A DNA stretch of 64,000 nt from Undibacterium piscinae (GCA_003970805.2 CP051152.1:2418001-2482000), one strand, 5' to 3'; shown: positions 9,829-19,928, counted from the first letter of the stretch. The notes: generated by a model from the letters alone, not told the origin. Translations and numbers: made by a program.

Positions 9829-10746
9829 TTATTCGTGATTGGTAGTGAGCCCGGAATAAATCGCCAGATAACTACAGGGAGTGCCGCTCGCATCAAAGCT
9901 TGGGATGATGCTTACCGCCATCTTGTGCGGGGTACCGGCCTTGGTACAGACCGGTAATTGACCTTGCCAGCTCAAGCCCTGTTTCACGCTGATCCATACT
10001 TCCTGCGTAAACATCTTACGCTGATCAGACGGCAGTAACATGCCATGCTCCTGCCCCAGCAATTCATCGGCAACATACTGAGACCAGTTGCAGAATCTAT
10101 CGTTAACATAAGTAATACGGCCATCCTTGGCGGTGACCGTGAGCAAGCTATGCTGATCGAGTGCCAAGCGCAACTCCCTGATCTTGGACTGGGCATTTTT
10201 CAGGGCTTGCTGACTGTTGGCTGCGCAGAGCAAACTATCGTAGGCGCGTAGCGAGGAAATCACCGTGGTAAATAGTTTTTGCGTGGTCAGGTCACTCTTG
10301 GTACGATAGTCATTGATGTCGTAATCGACAATCACGCTTTGCTCCATCGCCTGTCCCGACTGCCCGGTGCGCAATACTACCCGCACCACCTGGTTATCCA
10401 ACTCGCCGCGGATCTGGCGCGCCAGGATCAAGCCAGCGCTATCGGTCTCCATCACCACGTCCAGCAAGACCAGCGCAATATCGGGCGTAGTGCGTAAGGT
10501 ATTCAAGCCTTCCTTGCCGCTATACGCGTGCAAAAACATCAGCGGCCGCCCTTTGTAGGTGACGTTGCGTAAGGAAAATTTGGTAACGACATGGACATCC
10601 ACATCATCATCGACAATCAGGATGCGCCACGGTGCCAGTTCCGGCGCTGACTCTGACACTAAAGCGGGCAACAGGCCATCATCATCGATCAACCACTCAT
10701 CCTGCTCTTGACTGGTGTTTGATTCTATATGTGGATCAGAATTCAT
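9829..10746 (-). CDS. Response regulator: receiver domain plus PAS domain
   Basis: A 305-residue signalling protein. After an acidic N-terminus of about 40 residues comes a receiver domain (RILIVDDDVDVH, residues about 41-165) with acidic pocket DDD and phospho-acceptor Asp near 96 in LVLLDVV. The segment DINDYRTKSDLT and the helix after it resemble the DUF3369-type receiver extension often found in front of HD-GYP domains. A PAS domain follows (about 190-300) with TYVNDRFCNWSQY and a PAC-like end. There is no DNA-binding or enzymatic output domain, so it probably passes its signal by protein contact. No kinase gene is adjacent; its partner is unknown. Confidence 0.8.
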   Translation of the reverse strand: MNSDPHIESNTSQEQDEWLIDDDGLLPALVSESAPELAPWRILIVDDDVDVHVVTKFSLRNVTYKGRPLMFLHAYSGKEGLNTLRTTPDIALVLLDVVMETDSAGLILARQIRGELDNQVVRVVLRTGQSGQAMEQSVIVDYDINDYRTKSDLTTQKLFTTVISSLRAYDSLLCAANSQQALKNAQSKIRELRLALDQHSLLTVTAKDGRITYVNDRFCNWSQYVADELLGQEHGMLLPSDQRKMFTQEVWISVKQGLSWQGQLPVCTKAGTPHKMAVSIIPSFDASGTPCSYLAIYSGLTTNHE

Positions 10747-10895
10747 ACTTACTCCTGATGATTAGGCGGCAACGCCGCATGCAGGGAGAAGATTCGCTAA
10801 AAAGGAAACTAAGTATAGGCTATTGCCACAATTTAAGCATAGCAACAGAATAAACCAGGGAAACTGTTGCTTGAGACAAGTATAGTCTGACCGCG

Positions 10896-10936
10896 AAAAA
10901 AAAACGCTCCGCAATTTGCATTACGGAGCGTTTTTT
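10896..10936. terminator. Terminator after acnB
   Basis: The stem AACGCTCCG/CGGAGCGTT with a 12-base loop is flanked by nine A on the left and six T on the right. In the acnB direction (minus strand) it ends in a run of nine T. Confidence 0.85.
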
Positions 10937-10984
10937 GCTTCAGTGAACCAGCCGGTTAGGCGGCTCACTGATTCAGGCAAGTGC

Positions 10985-13567
10985 TTACTTCACCGAAGCC
11001 GCAGCGTCTGTGTAATCGCTGACTTTATCGAAGTTCAGGTATTGATATACCTTGTCGCTGGCAGCGGTCAATACTGTCATGTCGGCCATGTACTCAGCTT
11101 TGGTCGGGATGCGACCGAGCTTGGAGCAAATCGCCGCCAATTCTGCACTACCGAGGTAAACATTGCTGTTCTTACCCAGACGGTTAGGGAAGTTACGGGT
11201 AGAGGTAGAGAACACGGTTGCGCCCTCTTTCACTTGTGCCTGGTTACCCATGCACAGGCTGCAACCCGGCATTTCCATACGTGCACCGGCAGAACCGAGT
11301 ACGCCGTAATGGCCTTCTTCTGTCAATTGCTTGGCATCCATCTTGGTTGGCGGCGCCATCCACAGTTTGACCGGGATATCGCGCTTGTTCTCGAGCAGCT
11401 TGGAAGCGGCACGGAAGTGGCCGATGTTGGTCATGCAAGAACCGATAAACACTTCGTCAATCGCTGCACCGGCAACATCAGACAAGGTTTTTACATCATC
11501 AGGATCGTTAGGGCATGCCACGATAGGCTCATGGATGTCGGCCAGATCGATTTCGATCACGGCAGCGTATTCAGCATCGGCATCGCCTTTGAGCAACTGA
11601 GGATTTGCCAGCCATGCTTCCATCGCTGCGATACGACGCTTGATAGTGCGCACATCCGAGTAACCTTCAGCGATCATCCACTTCAACATGGTGATGTTGC
11701 TGTTGATGTATTCGATGATAGGTTCTTTGTTCAGATGCACGGTGCAACCACCGGCGCTACGCTCTGCAGAAGCATCAGAGAGTTCAAACGCTTGCTCTAC
11801 CTTCAGGTCTGGCAAACCTTCGATTTCCAGGATACGGCCGGAGAAAATGTTTTTCTTACCTTGCTTGGCAACAGTCAACAGTCCTGCCTTGATAGCGTAC
11901 AAAGGAATCGCATTGACCAGGTCACGCAGGGTAACGCCAGCTTGCAACTTGCCTTTGAAACGAACCAAGACGCTCTCAGGCATATCCAGAGGCATCACGC
12001 CGGTAGCGGCACCGAAAGCGACCAGACCAGAACCAGCCGGGAAGCTGATACCGATAGGGAAACGGGTGTGGCTATCGCCGCCGGTACCGACGGTATCAGG
12101 CAACAACATACGGTTGAGCCAGCTATGGATAATGCCATCGCCCGGACGCAGAGGGATACCGCCGCGGGTGCTCATGAAATCTGGCAACTCGTGGTGCATC
12201 TTGACGTCGACTGGTTTTGGATACGCTGCAGTGTGGCAGAACGATTGCATCACCAGATCCGCGCTGAAACCTAAGCAAGCCAGATCTTTCAGCTCGTCGC
12301 GTGTCATCGGGCCAGTCGTATCCTGGGAACCGACGCTAGTCATTTTTGGTTCGCAGTAAGTACCAGGACGTACGCCCTGGCCTTCAGGCAAGCCACATGC
12401 GCGACCGACCATTTTTTGCGCCAGCGTGAAGCCTTTTTTGGTATCAACCGGATTTTGCGGCAAGCGGAACAGCGTGGAGACTGGCAGACCCAATGCTTCA
12501 CGTGCTTTAGCCGTTAAGCCACGACCGATGATCAGGGGAATACGGCCACCGGCACGTACTTCATCAAACAACACATCGCTCTTGACCTTGAATTCAGCGA
12601 TGACTTTACCGTCTTTCAATGCCTGGCCGTCAAACGGACGCAGTTCGATGACGTCGCCCATATTCATCTGGCTGACATCGAGCTCGATAGGCAAAGCACC
12701 GGAATCTTCCATGGTGTTGTAGAAAATCGGAGCAATCTTGCTGCCCAGACACACACCACCGAAACGCTTGTTCGGTACGAAAGGAATGTCTTCACCGGTA
12801 AACCACAGCACCGAGTTGGTCGCTGATTTACGGGAAGAGCCAGTACCCACTACGTCACCGACGTAAGCAACCAGGTTGCCTTTGGATTTGAGTTCATCAA
12901 AGAACTTGACCGGACCACGCTTGCCGTCTTCTTCAGGCACGATGCCAGGACGCGCATTTTTATGCATCGCCAAAGCGTGCATAGGGATGTCAGGACGGCT
13001 GAAAGCGTCTGGCGCAGGAGACAGGTCATCGGTATTGATTTCGCCTTCGACCTTGAATACGGTCAAAGTGATGGATGCCGGCACTTCAGGACGTGAAGTG
13101 AACCATTCCGCATCAGCCCAGCTTTGCAACACGGCTTTTGCCTGTGCATTGCCCTTGTCAGCTTTTTCTTTGACGTCATGGAACTGATCAAACATCAGCA
13201 GGGTCTTTTTCAGGCCATCGGCTGCGGCTTGTGCCACTACGGCATCGTCCAGCAAATCGACTAACGGGCTGATGTTGTAACCGCCGAGCATCGTGCCCAG
13301 CAATTCTGTGGCTTTTTCGCGCGAGATCAGGGCACAGACTTCGGTACCGTGCGCTACGGCTGCCAGATAGCTGGCTTTCACCTTAGCAGCATCATCCACG
13401 CCAGCCGGCACGCGATGGGTGATCAGGTCGAGCAAAGTCGCTTCTTCACCTTGTGGCGGATTTTTCAACAACTCTATGACTTCACCAGTCTGCTTGGCAG
13501 ACAAAGGCAAAGGTGGAATGCCAAGGGCGGCGCGTTCGGCGACGTGGGCACGATAGGCTTGCAACAT
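10985..13567 (-). CDS. acnB: Aconitate hydratase B
   Basis: Aconitase B interconverts citrate and isocitrate through a [4Fe-4S] cluster in the TCA and glyoxylate cycles. I choose the ATG at 13567 ([19 protein letters not shown], the conserved start of AcnB), giving 860 residues, the normal family length; an upstream in-frame start at 13591 adds eight unconserved residues. The start has a good ribosome-binding site (AAAGGGAGTTG). The order is that of AcnB: N-terminal HEAT-like region, swivel domain, then the catalytic core. Cluster cysteines are visible in GSCMTNIGH and in CSLCMGNQ. The gene appears intact and has its own terminator. Confidence 0.97.
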   Translation of the reverse strand: MLQAYRAHVAERAALGIPPLPLSAKQTGEVIELLKNPPQGEEATLLDLITHRVPAGVDDAAKVKASYLAAVAHGTEVCALISREKATELLGTMLGGYNISPLVDLLDDAVVAQAAADGLKKTLLMFDQFHDVKEKADKGNAQAKAVLQSWADAEWFTSRPEVPASITLTVFKVEGEINTDDLSPAPDAFSRPDIPMHALAMHKNARPGIVPEEDGKRGPVKFFDELKSKGNLVAYVGDVVGTGSSRKSATNSVLWFTGEDIPFVPNKRFGGVCLGSKIAPIFYNTMEDSGALPIELDVSQMNMGDVIELRPFDGQALKDGKVIAEFKVKSDVLFDEVRAGGRIPLIIGRGLTAKAREALGLPVSTLFRLPQNPVDTKKGFTLAQKMVGRACGLPEGQGVRPGTYCEPKMTSVGSQDTTGPMTRDELKDLACLGFSADLVMQSFCHTAAYPKPVDVKMHHELPDFMSTRGGIPLRPGDGIIHSWLNRMLLPDTVGTGGDSHTRFPIGISFPAGSGLVAFGAATGVMPLDMPESVLVRFKGKLQAGVTLRDLVNAIPLYAIKAGLLTVAKQGKKNIFSGRILEIEGLPDLKVEQAFELSDASAERSAGGCTVHLNKEPIIEYINSNITMLKWMIAEGYSDVRTIKRRIAAMEAWLANPQLLKGDADAEYAAVIEIDLADIHEPIVACPNDPDDVKTLSDVAGAAIDEVFIGSCMTNIGHFRAASKLLENKRDIPVKLWMAPPTKMDAKQLTEEGHYGVLGSAGARMEMPGCSLCMGNQAQVKEGATVFSTSTRNFPNRLGKNSNVYLGSAELAAICSKLGRIPTKAEYMADMTVLTAASDKVYQYLNFDKVSDYTDAAASVK

Positions 13568-14032
13568 AATCAACTCCCTTTCAATGAACAAAAACGTAAA
13601 CCAGCCGGTTAAGGTTGGACGTACATATCAGCGACTAGGCTTTTCCATGAGATTCCTCATCAAATCCTCCATGGTTTGTTCCATGGCTTTTTCTCAAACA
13701 TCCGCTTATTTTTACCAGCGATACTGGAGCCAGATGAGATTTCATGCGGTTTACGCACTGTTCTCCTCTGAAATAATTGTCAGGAAAATTGGAAATTTAG
13801 CATGCTGATTGACGGTAAGACCGACATTATCTCGTAATACGGCAGTTTATTAGGCAATTTCGAAATATAATTTTGAGCCAACTTGCTTTCATACTGCTTA
13901 CAAGAAGTGGCATTGCCCCCAAATTGGCCAATTATGTTGTCCGAAATAGACCTCGGCGTCGGCCGTCTGTTCTAGTAATAGCATGTAATTCGACCACCGC
14001 AAAGCATCGCGACCTTCGGTACCGGCAACAAG
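13568..14032. other. Region upstream of acnB, no gene recognised
   Basis: 465 bases containing the acnB promoter region and, probably, the scar where an alkylsulfatase gene lost its 3' part. The short open frames are not recognisable. An inverted repeat CCATGG-N6-CCATGG lies at 13669-13686, about 100 bases upstream of the acnB start; its role is unknown. Confidence 0.4.
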
Positions 14033-14350
14033 TTATGCAATTTCGCTCATCGGCGCGGCCTTGCCCTCGATAAATTTAAAAGCATCGAAGTCGATCAGCA
14101 CCGTACCATCCGCGCCTAGTATTTGCCCGCTGGGTCTGGCAATCAAACCACGTTTGGCGTCGGCAAAGTCTTGCCCGTCATCGAGTTTGAGTTCTTGCGC
14201 GAACGCCTGATTCGACTTCATCGTGCTGCTACTGGCATCGCCAGCCTTGCCGCCGATTCCGGCATTTTTATTGCAGGCGCTCAGCAGCAAAAGCATTGCA
14301 GCCAATGCAGATAGACCAGCCAGGCCTGTGCGTTTAGAATTTTTTTGCAT
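14033..14350 (-). pseudogene. N-terminal remnant of an alkyl sulfatase (SdsA1/BDS1 type)
   Basis: 105 codons: a lipoprotein signal peptide (LLLLSACNKN), a short linker, then a segment (DFADAKRGLIARPSGQI...DFDAFKFIEGKA) that matches the beginning of secreted alkyl sulfatases of the metallo-beta-lactamase fold. In those enzymes the zinc-binding HxHxDH motif and some 500 further residues follow; here the frame stops after KAAPMSEIA. No continuation is found in the 450 bases downstream. The divergent LysR gene at 14502 fits the usual sdsA/sdsB arrangement, in which the regulator activates the sulfatase. I read this as a gene cut by a deletion. Confidence 0.7.
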
Positions 14351-14501
14351 TTTGTCTCCTTTTTAGGTTTTTATGTAGAGTAAAACCTGCCTGTGATGCA
14401 GTCCAATGCAAATTTAAGCTAGACTTAATGCGCTTTCTGCATGATCTTAGCGAGCTGAGCTCAGCGCATTCCCGATTGGTATCGAGACATATCAAGACAA
14501 T

Positions 14502-15458
14502 ATGAACTTAAAACGACTAAAACACGTCTTGGCACTGGCCGATGAGCGCAATTTCGCGCGGGCCGCGGCACAGGTGCATCTGTCGCAACCCGCTTTTAGC
14601 CGCAGCATACAAGCGCTGGAAGAAGAGTTGGGGATGCGCCTGTTTGAGCGCGGCAACAGCGAAGTCAGCGCCACTGCAGCCGGTGTGTTTCTCATACAAA
14701 GAGCGCGCAAACTGTTGTTTGACAGCCGTTGCCTGGAGCGCGATATCGATCTGTATCGCAAGAATCTGATTGGCAACCTCGCCTTCGGTGTCGGGCCTTT
14801 TCCTGCCGTGAGCATGCTACCCGAGCTCATGCCCGCGCTGAGGCAAGCTTATCCTGGCATCAAACTGCGGGTGGAAGTGAATAACTGGAATTACCTGCTA
14901 GAACATTTGCGCAATGAAGAACTCGATTTTTTTGTTGCAGATACGCGCGACCTGCCGCCTAGCGCGGATTTACAAATCAGCTTATTGGCACGCCAATTCG
15001 GCGGTTTTTTCGTGCGCGCTGGACACCCCTTACTCAAGCAAAGCGCGCTTAGCCTCAGTGACATCCTGCCGTTTGGCATCGCCAGCGTGCGCTTGCCGCA
15101 AGCGATACGACTAGCCATCGCGCAACTACTCAAACTTCCGGCTGATGCCGAACTGCCGATCGCGCTGGAGTGCGACGATGTCATGACACTGAAACGCACC
15201 GCCATCGGTTCCGATACGGTAATGGCGCTGATCCATGCCGCCGTCATCGATGAACTGGCCAACGGCTCGCTGATCCCCTTGCCGTTGTCAGGCATACCGC
15301 TGTTGCATTCAGAGATGGGCGTGGTCTCGCTGCAAGGTCGCAGCCATTCCCCGGTCGCCTTATTTTTAATCGAAAAACTGCAGGCTCTGGCCAGCCAATT
15401 GGCAGAATTACATCCCGAACAGTTAACGCGTATCACCAGCCTCCTACCTCTAAAATAG
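14502..15458 (+). CDS. LysR-family transcriptional regulator
   Basis: A 318-residue LysR regulator. The winged helix-turn-helix occupies residues 1-60 (LKHVLALADERNFARAAAQVHLSQPAFSRSIQALEEELGMRLFER), followed by the linker helix and a two-lobed co-inducer domain starting near GNLAFGVGPFPA. It lies divergent from the alkylsulfatase remnant and probably controlled it, which would leave it without its nearest target. The intergenic region holds no T-N11-A site that I can assign with confidence. Confidence 0.88.
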   Translation: MNLKRLKHVLALADERNFARAAAQVHLSQPAFSRSIQALEEELGMRLFERGNSEVSATAAGVFLIQRARKLLFDSRCLERDIDLYRKNLIGNLAFGVGPFPAVSMLPELMPALRQAYPGIKLRVEVNNWNYLLEHLRNEELDFFVADTRDLPPSADLQISLLARQFGGFFVRAGHPLLKQSALSLSDILPFGIASVRLPQAIRLAIAQLLKLPADAELPIALECDDVMTLKRTAIGSDTVMALIHAAVIDELANGSLIPLPLSGIPLLHSEMGVVSLQGRSHSPVALFLIEKLQALASQLAELHPEQLTRITSLLPLK

Positions 15459-15541
15459 ATATACTCCCCTTATTTTTTATAGAAATAGCCCATTTGCACA
15501 GAAGATATATGTGCGAATAAAATATACTGGGTGGTGTATAT
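15459..15541. repeat. Terminal-inverted-repeat element, copy 1 (83 bp)
   Basis: Starts ATATACTCCCC and ends in a partly matching inverse, GGGTGGTGTATAT. It shares arms with the elements at 29755-29838 and 32143-32222, including the inner TATTTTTT/AATAAAATA part. It starts immediately after the LysR stop codon. This is the most diverged of the three copies. Confidence 0.7.
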
Positions 15542-15680
15542 AAATTATATTGACACTACTGAGTTTGGCGATACGCGTTCTTGTAAAATTGAGATGCAAT
15601 TACTTTATTAAAAGACTACAATTATTTTTGAAATTTATACCTAAAAATTTATTGTTGTCGGTCTTAATCAAGGCTATACC

Positions 15681-15960
15681 ATGCTAACAGCAGCTCTTGT
15701 TCGCCGTCGTCGGCTCTGTGTATCGTTATTCAGTTTGGCGTTGCCGCTACCGATGTGCGCCGCTGCCGCCAAGAGTGTGACCAATCCGCCCGCCTTGCCG
15801 CTGGCACAAAATTACTCAGCACAGTTTGACCCCAGCCTGTATTTGCTCAGTGAAAAACTATGCGTTTTCGCAGCGGTCGACTAATCTCTGCGCCGTCCTG
15901 GTTCACCGCTGCCTTACCGGCACAGGCTTTAGATGGCGAATTGTGGATGGGTCGGCAAGT
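15681..15960 (+). pseudogene. 5' fragment of an ATP-dependent DNA ligase gene
   Basis: An open frame of 67 codons carries a signal-peptide-like N-terminus and then LPLAQNYSAQFDPSLYLLSEKL, resembling the region in front of the catalytic lysine motif (SEKLDGVR) of small exported-type ATP-dependent DNA ligases of proteobacteria. Directly after SEKL the frame is broken and part of the DGVRA motif is missing. In the next frame the homology resumes with RFRSGRLISAPSWFTAALPAQ followed by LDGELWMGR, then ends. So the gene has an internal small deletion and has lost everything after about residue 95. Its 3' end runs into the 3' end of the convergent tetR gene. Confidence 0.7.
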
Positions 15961-16423
15961 CGGCATTAAGTTCGCCCTTTTTCTGCGCCTGCTGCACTAG
16001 CTTCTCTAGTTGCGCATTGAGCTTGAGCACCTTACCCACATATTTCAGGTTGCGCATCAACATCTCGCGCACCGGCACGCTGGTTGAAGGCAAAAATGGC
16101 ATCCCACCTTCCAGTCGCACACGCAAGGCCCATTCAAGCAAGGCCGATAATTTCTCTTTTGCACTCAAAATGTCGGGCAGTTGCTCCAGTTGTGCGGAAG
16201 CGCCGTCTAACAAACGTATCATGGTTGAACCGACTAATTCTTCCTTGGATTTGAAATGCTTGTATAAACTTGGTTTGGAGATGCCGATCAAATTGGCTAC
16301 GTCGTCCATTGTCATCAGATCGAAGCCTTTCGTCGCCAGAATGCCGGTGGTAGCGTCCAGGATGGAATCCTCACGCAATTTGAATGCCTGATCTTTAAAG
16401 CTTAATTTGCCAAATATACTCAT
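15929..16423 (-). CDS. TetR-family repressor, probably truncated at the C-terminus
   Basis: A 164-residue TetR-type regulator, shorter than the usual 190-210. The helix-turn-helix lies at about residues 20-65 (ILDATTGILATKGFDLMTMDDVANLIGISKPSLYKHFKSKEEL). Its last nine residues (LPTHPQFAI) are read from sequence that, on the other strand, encodes LDGELWMGR of the ligase remnant, so the native C-terminus was probably lost in a deletion that joined the two genes. It is divergent from the lipid-modification operon starting at 16543 and is the obvious candidate regulator. A perfect palindrome lies 12 bases upstream of its start. Confidence 0.85.
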   Translation of the reverse strand: MSIFGKLSFKDQAFKLREDSILDATTGILATKGFDLMTMDDVANLIGISKPSLYKHFKSKEELVGSTMIRLLDGASAQLEQLPDILSAKEKLSALLEWALRVRLEGGMPFLPSTSVPVREMLMRNLKYVGKVLKLNAQLEKLVQQAQKKGELNADLPTHPQFAI

Positions 16424-16435
16424 TGGTATTTACCT

Positions 16436-16449
16436 CTACTAATTAGTAG
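16436..16449. promoter_or_regulatory. 14-bp perfect palindrome, candidate TetR operator
   Basis: CTACTAATTAGTAG lies between the divergent tetR and FAD-oxidoreductase genes. A perfect dyad at this place is typical for a TetR operator acting on the regulator and its neighbour. Binding is inferred. Confidence 0.55.
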
Positions 16450-16542
16450 CATTTATTTCGAAACGGTATTAATATTATCACTGAAGTAGATCGGTTTCAA
16501 TTAAATCGCTGCCCAACACTTAGAGCCAACATCAAAAGTTTC

Positions 16543-17859
16543 ATGACAAACACTAGCCAAAAAACAGAAATGATTTCGCCGCGCCAGCGTATTGCCATTA
16601 TTGGATCAGGCATATCCGGTCTTGCCAGCGCGTATTTCTTGAACCGCCACCATGATGTCGTCCTGTTCGAAGCAAATTCCTATCTGGGCGGACACACCAA
16701 CACGGTAGAGATACAACTCGAAGGCAAGACCGAAGCAGTTGACACTGGCTTTCTGGTATTTAATGAGCGAACCTACCCGAATTTAATCGCCTTATTGAAA
16801 GAACTTGATGTTGCTAGCTATGCCACCGACATGTCGTTCGGCGTTTCCCTGGATAACGGCAAACTAGAATGGGCCGGCACCAATCTGGACAGCGTGTTCG
16901 CGCAGCGTGGCAATTTGTTCTCATTGAGTTTTTTGCGCATGCTGCGCGACATCTTGAAGTTCAATGCGGCGGCCGGGCAAAACCTGGAGCGTTGCCTGGC
17001 ATCAAAAATCACATTGGGTCAATTGCTGGAGCAAGACCAATACAGCGATGCCTTCCGCAACAGTTATCTGCTACCGATGGCGGCGGCAATCTGGTCGAGC
17101 AAACCTGAAGATATTCTGGGTTTCCCTGCCAGCAGTTTCCTGCAATTTTGTATGAACCACGCGCTGTTACAAGTCAACGACAGGCCAAAATGGCGCACTG
17201 TGCAGGGTGGCGGACGTGCCTACGTGCGCAAGATTGCCGCTAGCCTGCCGGATATCCGCTTAGACACCCCGGTAATCGCCGTGCACAGAACCGAAACCGG
17301 CGTGCAGATCAAGACCAGCCACACAGAAGAAACCTTCGATGCTGTGGTGTTTGCCACTCATGCGCCGGATACCATGCGCCTGCTTTCAGACGCCAGCGCA
17401 GAAGAAACCGCCATCCTCTCTACAGTGCGCTATCAAGCCAATACGGCGGTCCTGCATACGGATGTTACGCAACTGCCACGGCGGAAAAAAGTATGGTCTG
17501 CGTGGAATTACATCGGCGGCCCACGCCAGAACGGCGCCATCAACGACATGCGTCCGGTCTGCGTCAGCTACTTACTGAATCAGCTGCAAGATCTCTCGAT
17601 ACAACAGCCTGTGATCGTCACGCTTAACCCATTTGTCCCACCCGCACCAGAAACCGTACTGGCGCAATTTGACTACCAGCATCCGGTATTCGATAGCGAC
17701 GCGATTCGTGCACAACAGCAGTTACCAGGCATACAAGGTAAAAACAAGGCATGGTTTGCCGGTGCCTGGACCGGTTATGGCTTTCATGAAGACGGCTTGA
17801 AATCAGCCTTGCGCGTGGTCGCCGATTTTAATGCCATGCCAAGTTGGGCGAGCCTGTAA
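16543..17859 (+). CDS. FAD-dependent amine-oxidase-like oxidoreductase
   Basis: A 438-residue flavoprotein of the amine-oxidase/desaturase-like family. The dinucleotide-binding motif IIGSGISGLA is at residues 19-28, followed by the family segment LGGHTNTVE and the C-terminal WFAGAWTGYGFHEDG flavin motif. Genes of this type commonly stand with DUF1365 and a cyclopropane-fatty-acid-synthase-like gene, in clusters thought to modify unsaturated fatty acids of membrane lipids. It is the first gene of an operon whose members overlap by 1 to 8 bases. The reaction is not known from sequence alone. Confidence 0.88.
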   Translation: MTNTSQKTEMISPRQRIAIIGSGISGLASAYFLNRHHDVVLFEANSYLGGHTNTVEIQLEGKTEAVDTGFLVFNERTYPNLIALLKELDVASYATDMSFGVSLDNGKLEWAGTNLDSVFAQRGNLFSLSFLRMLRDILKFNAAAGQNLERCLASKITLGQLLEQDQYSDAFRNSYLLPMAAAIWSSKPEDILGFPASSFLQFCMNHALLQVNDRPKWRTVQGGGRAYVRKIAASLPDIRLDTPVIAVHRTETGVQIKTSHTEETFDAVVFATHAPDTMRLLSDASAEETAILSTVRYQANTAVLHTDVTQLPRRKKVWSAWNYIGGPRQNGAINDMRPVCVSYLLNQLQDLSIQQPVIVTLNPFVPPAPETVLAQFDYQHPVFDSDAIRAQQQLPGIQGKNKAWFAGAWTGYGFHEDGLKSALRVVADFNAMPSWASL

Positions 17860-18711
17860 TGCGCGCCGCCTCTAGCCTGATTGTCGGCAACGTCATGCAC
17901 CAGAGGCTAAGGCCGGTATTGCATCGCTTTATCTACCCGATATTTTTTGTCCGCATCAATCTGGCCGATACGGATCAATTGAATAGCGCGGTATTTGGCA
18001 TCAATCGCTGGCGCCCGATGTCGCTGTATTTTAAGGATTACGGCGCCAGAGACGGCAGTGACTTATTGAGCTGGATACGTCAATTACTGGCTGAGCATGG
18101 GATGGCCGCTGACGGCGATATTTTCCTGCAAACCATGCCCAGAATCTTTGGCTACGGATTTAACCCTATCAGTATCTGGTATTGCCACGACACACAAGGG
18201 CAACTGCGCGCGGTGCTGACCGAGGTCAACAATACGTTTGGCGAACATCATCTGTACCTGCTAGCGACAGAAGATGGCACCCCCATACAAAAAAAACAGC
18301 GTACTGACGAGCAAGAAAATGATGCACGTCTCGCCCTTTTGCGAGGTCAAGGGCAACTATCATTTTCGTTTCGCTGAACGCGCTGATCGCTGCCAGGTAA
18401 ACATTGATTATCTGGATGCGGAAACGATCCTGATCAACACCGCGATCAACGCAAAAAAACTTCCGTTCAGCAAAGCCAATCTTCTCAAAGTATTGCTTAA
18501 GCAACCCCTGCTGACACTAGGCGTGATGTGGCGCATTCACTGGCATGCGCTGCTGCTGTGGTTTAAACGCGTACCCTTTTTTCGCCAACCTTCAGCGGCC
18601 ATAGCGACGATCACGCTTAGCCACGAATTTAGCAACGAATTTAGCAAAAAACTTAGCCAGAAATTTAGTAATGAAGTTCCCCAAGCCGCCAGAGAGGAGC
18701 AAGACAAATGA
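17859..18711 (+). pseudogene. DUF1365 family protein, frameshifted in an A8 run
   Basis: Two frames together give one DUF1365 protein of about 280 residues. The first (from the TAATG overlap at 17859) covers HQRLRPVLHRFIYPIFFV to EVNNTFGEHHLYLL; the second supplies the conserved MMHVSPFCEVKGNYHFRF and the rest to 18711. The switch is in a run of eight A at 18289-18296; one base more or fewer restores continuity. Near its 3' end is a short repeated acidic/basic tail (EFSNEFSKKLSQKFSN). The gene sits between the FAD oxidoreductase and the methyltransferase genes and overlaps the latter by four bases. If real, the frameshift would remove the C-terminal half and could reduce coupled translation of the genes behind it. 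Confidence 0.8.
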
Positions 18712-19928
18712 ATGAAATGAGCTCAACATCAACGCCAACACTCACGGCGAAAATGCCCGCTGCCGCACGACTGTTTTTCAAGATGCTAAAGAATCTGAAA
18801 ACGGGTCATCTGCAAGTCATTACGCCGGATCATGAACATGTTTTGTTTGGAGATACCCATCACTCCCCTTCTGCGAGTTTGCAGATACTGGACTGGCGCG
18901 CCTGTAGCAAAATTTTGCGGGCAGGCGATATAGGGTTTGCCGAATGCGTGCAAGCGGGCTGGATATACACCCCCGATATGGTGGCGCTATTACGCCTGGC
19001 GATACGCAACGAAAAGGCGCTAGACCGGGCACTGTTCGGCGGTAAACTGAGCAGCTTGTGGTACCGGATTAAACACTGGTTACGGCCCAATACCCGTAGC
19101 GGCAGCAGCAAGAATATCTTTGCCCATTACGACATCGGCAATGACTTTTATCAGCTATGGCTAGACCCAAGCTGGACGTACTCCAGCGCGATCTTTGAAG
19201 GTGACTACAGGATCTCCCTGCAACAAGCCCAGGCGCGCAAGTATCAGCGTATCGTCGATGTCCTGAATTTAAAAGCCGGTGACTCGGTACTTGAAATCGG
19301 CTGCGGCTGGGGTGGCTTTGCCGAACACGCGGCCCTGCTCGGGATTAAGGTGCATGGCGTAACAATCTCGCCATCACAACTGGCAATCGCACAGCAACGC
19401 ATCAAGCAAGCGCAGCTCGAACATTTGGTTAAGCTGGAAATTTGCGACTACCGCGATATGCGCGGAACTTACGACGCCATCGTCTCGATAGAAATGTTTG
19501 AAGCGGTCGGTGAGAAGTTTTGGCCCGGTTATTTTTCCGCTGTAAATCAGCGTTTGAAGAGTGGCGGCCGCGCCCTGGTGCAGACCATCACCATCGATGA
19601 ATCGCGCTTCGAGCGCTATCGCAGCAGTACCGATTTTATCCAGCAATATATCTTCCCGGGCGGCATGCTGCCTAGCCCGGTGCGCTTTTGCCAGCAGGCG
19701 GAAAAACAAGATTTTGTGGTGCAGGATCAATACGCTTTCGGCAAGGATTATGCCGAGACTTTGCGGCGCTGGAATCATGGCTTCGAAGCGCAGCGTGAGC
19801 ACATTTCCAGGCAAGGTTTCGGAGCCGAATTTCAGCGTATCTGGCAACTGTATTTTGCCTACTGCGAAGCGGGCTTTGATGAAGGAAGCACCGATGTCAT
19901 GCAATTCACCCTACAAAAAAATGCATAA
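18708..19928 (+). CDS. cfa: Cyclopropane-fatty-acyl-phospholipid synthase-like methyltransferase
   Basis: A 406-residue SAM-dependent methyltransferase of the Cfa/CmaA family, which adds a methylene group across double bonds of membrane acyl chains. An N-terminal domain of about 130 residues precedes the catalytic part (FAHYDIGNDFYQLWLDPSWTYSSAIFE), then SAM motif VLEIGCGWGG near residue 197, and the VSIEMFEAVGEKFW segment typical of true Cfa enzymes. It overlaps the preceding gene by ATGA. Paralogs in FAD/DUF1365 operons may make branched or furan fatty acids instead; the sequence does not decide this. Confidence 0.9.
   Translation: MNEMSSTSTPTLTAKMPAAARLFFKMLKNLKTGHLQVITPDHEHVLFGDTHHSPSASLQILDWRACSKILRAGDIGFAECVQAGWIYTPDMVALLRLAIRNEKALDRALFGGKLSSLWYRIKHWLRPNTRSGSSKNIFAHYDIGNDFYQLWLDPSWTYSSAIFEGDYRISLQQAQARKYQRIVDVLNLKAGDSVLEIGCGWGGFAEHAALLGIKVHGVTISPSQLAIAQQRIKQAQLEHLVKLEICDYRDMRGTYDAIVSIEMFEAVGEKFWPGYFSAVNQRLKSGGRALVQTITIDESRFERYRSSTDFIQQYIFPGGMLPSPVRFCQQAEKQDFVVQDQYAFGKDYAETLRRWNHGFEAQREHISRQGFGAEFQRIWQLYFAYCEAGFDEGSTDVMQFTLQKNA

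Noticed and set aside
10916..12274. A 452-codon open frame antisense to acnB
   Set aside because: Shadow frame without recognisable content; acnB is complete on the other strand.
13669..13686. CCATGG-N6-CCATGG inverted repeat upstream of acnB as an operator
   Set aside because: Short arms and no known regulator with such a site; noted in the intergenic entry only.
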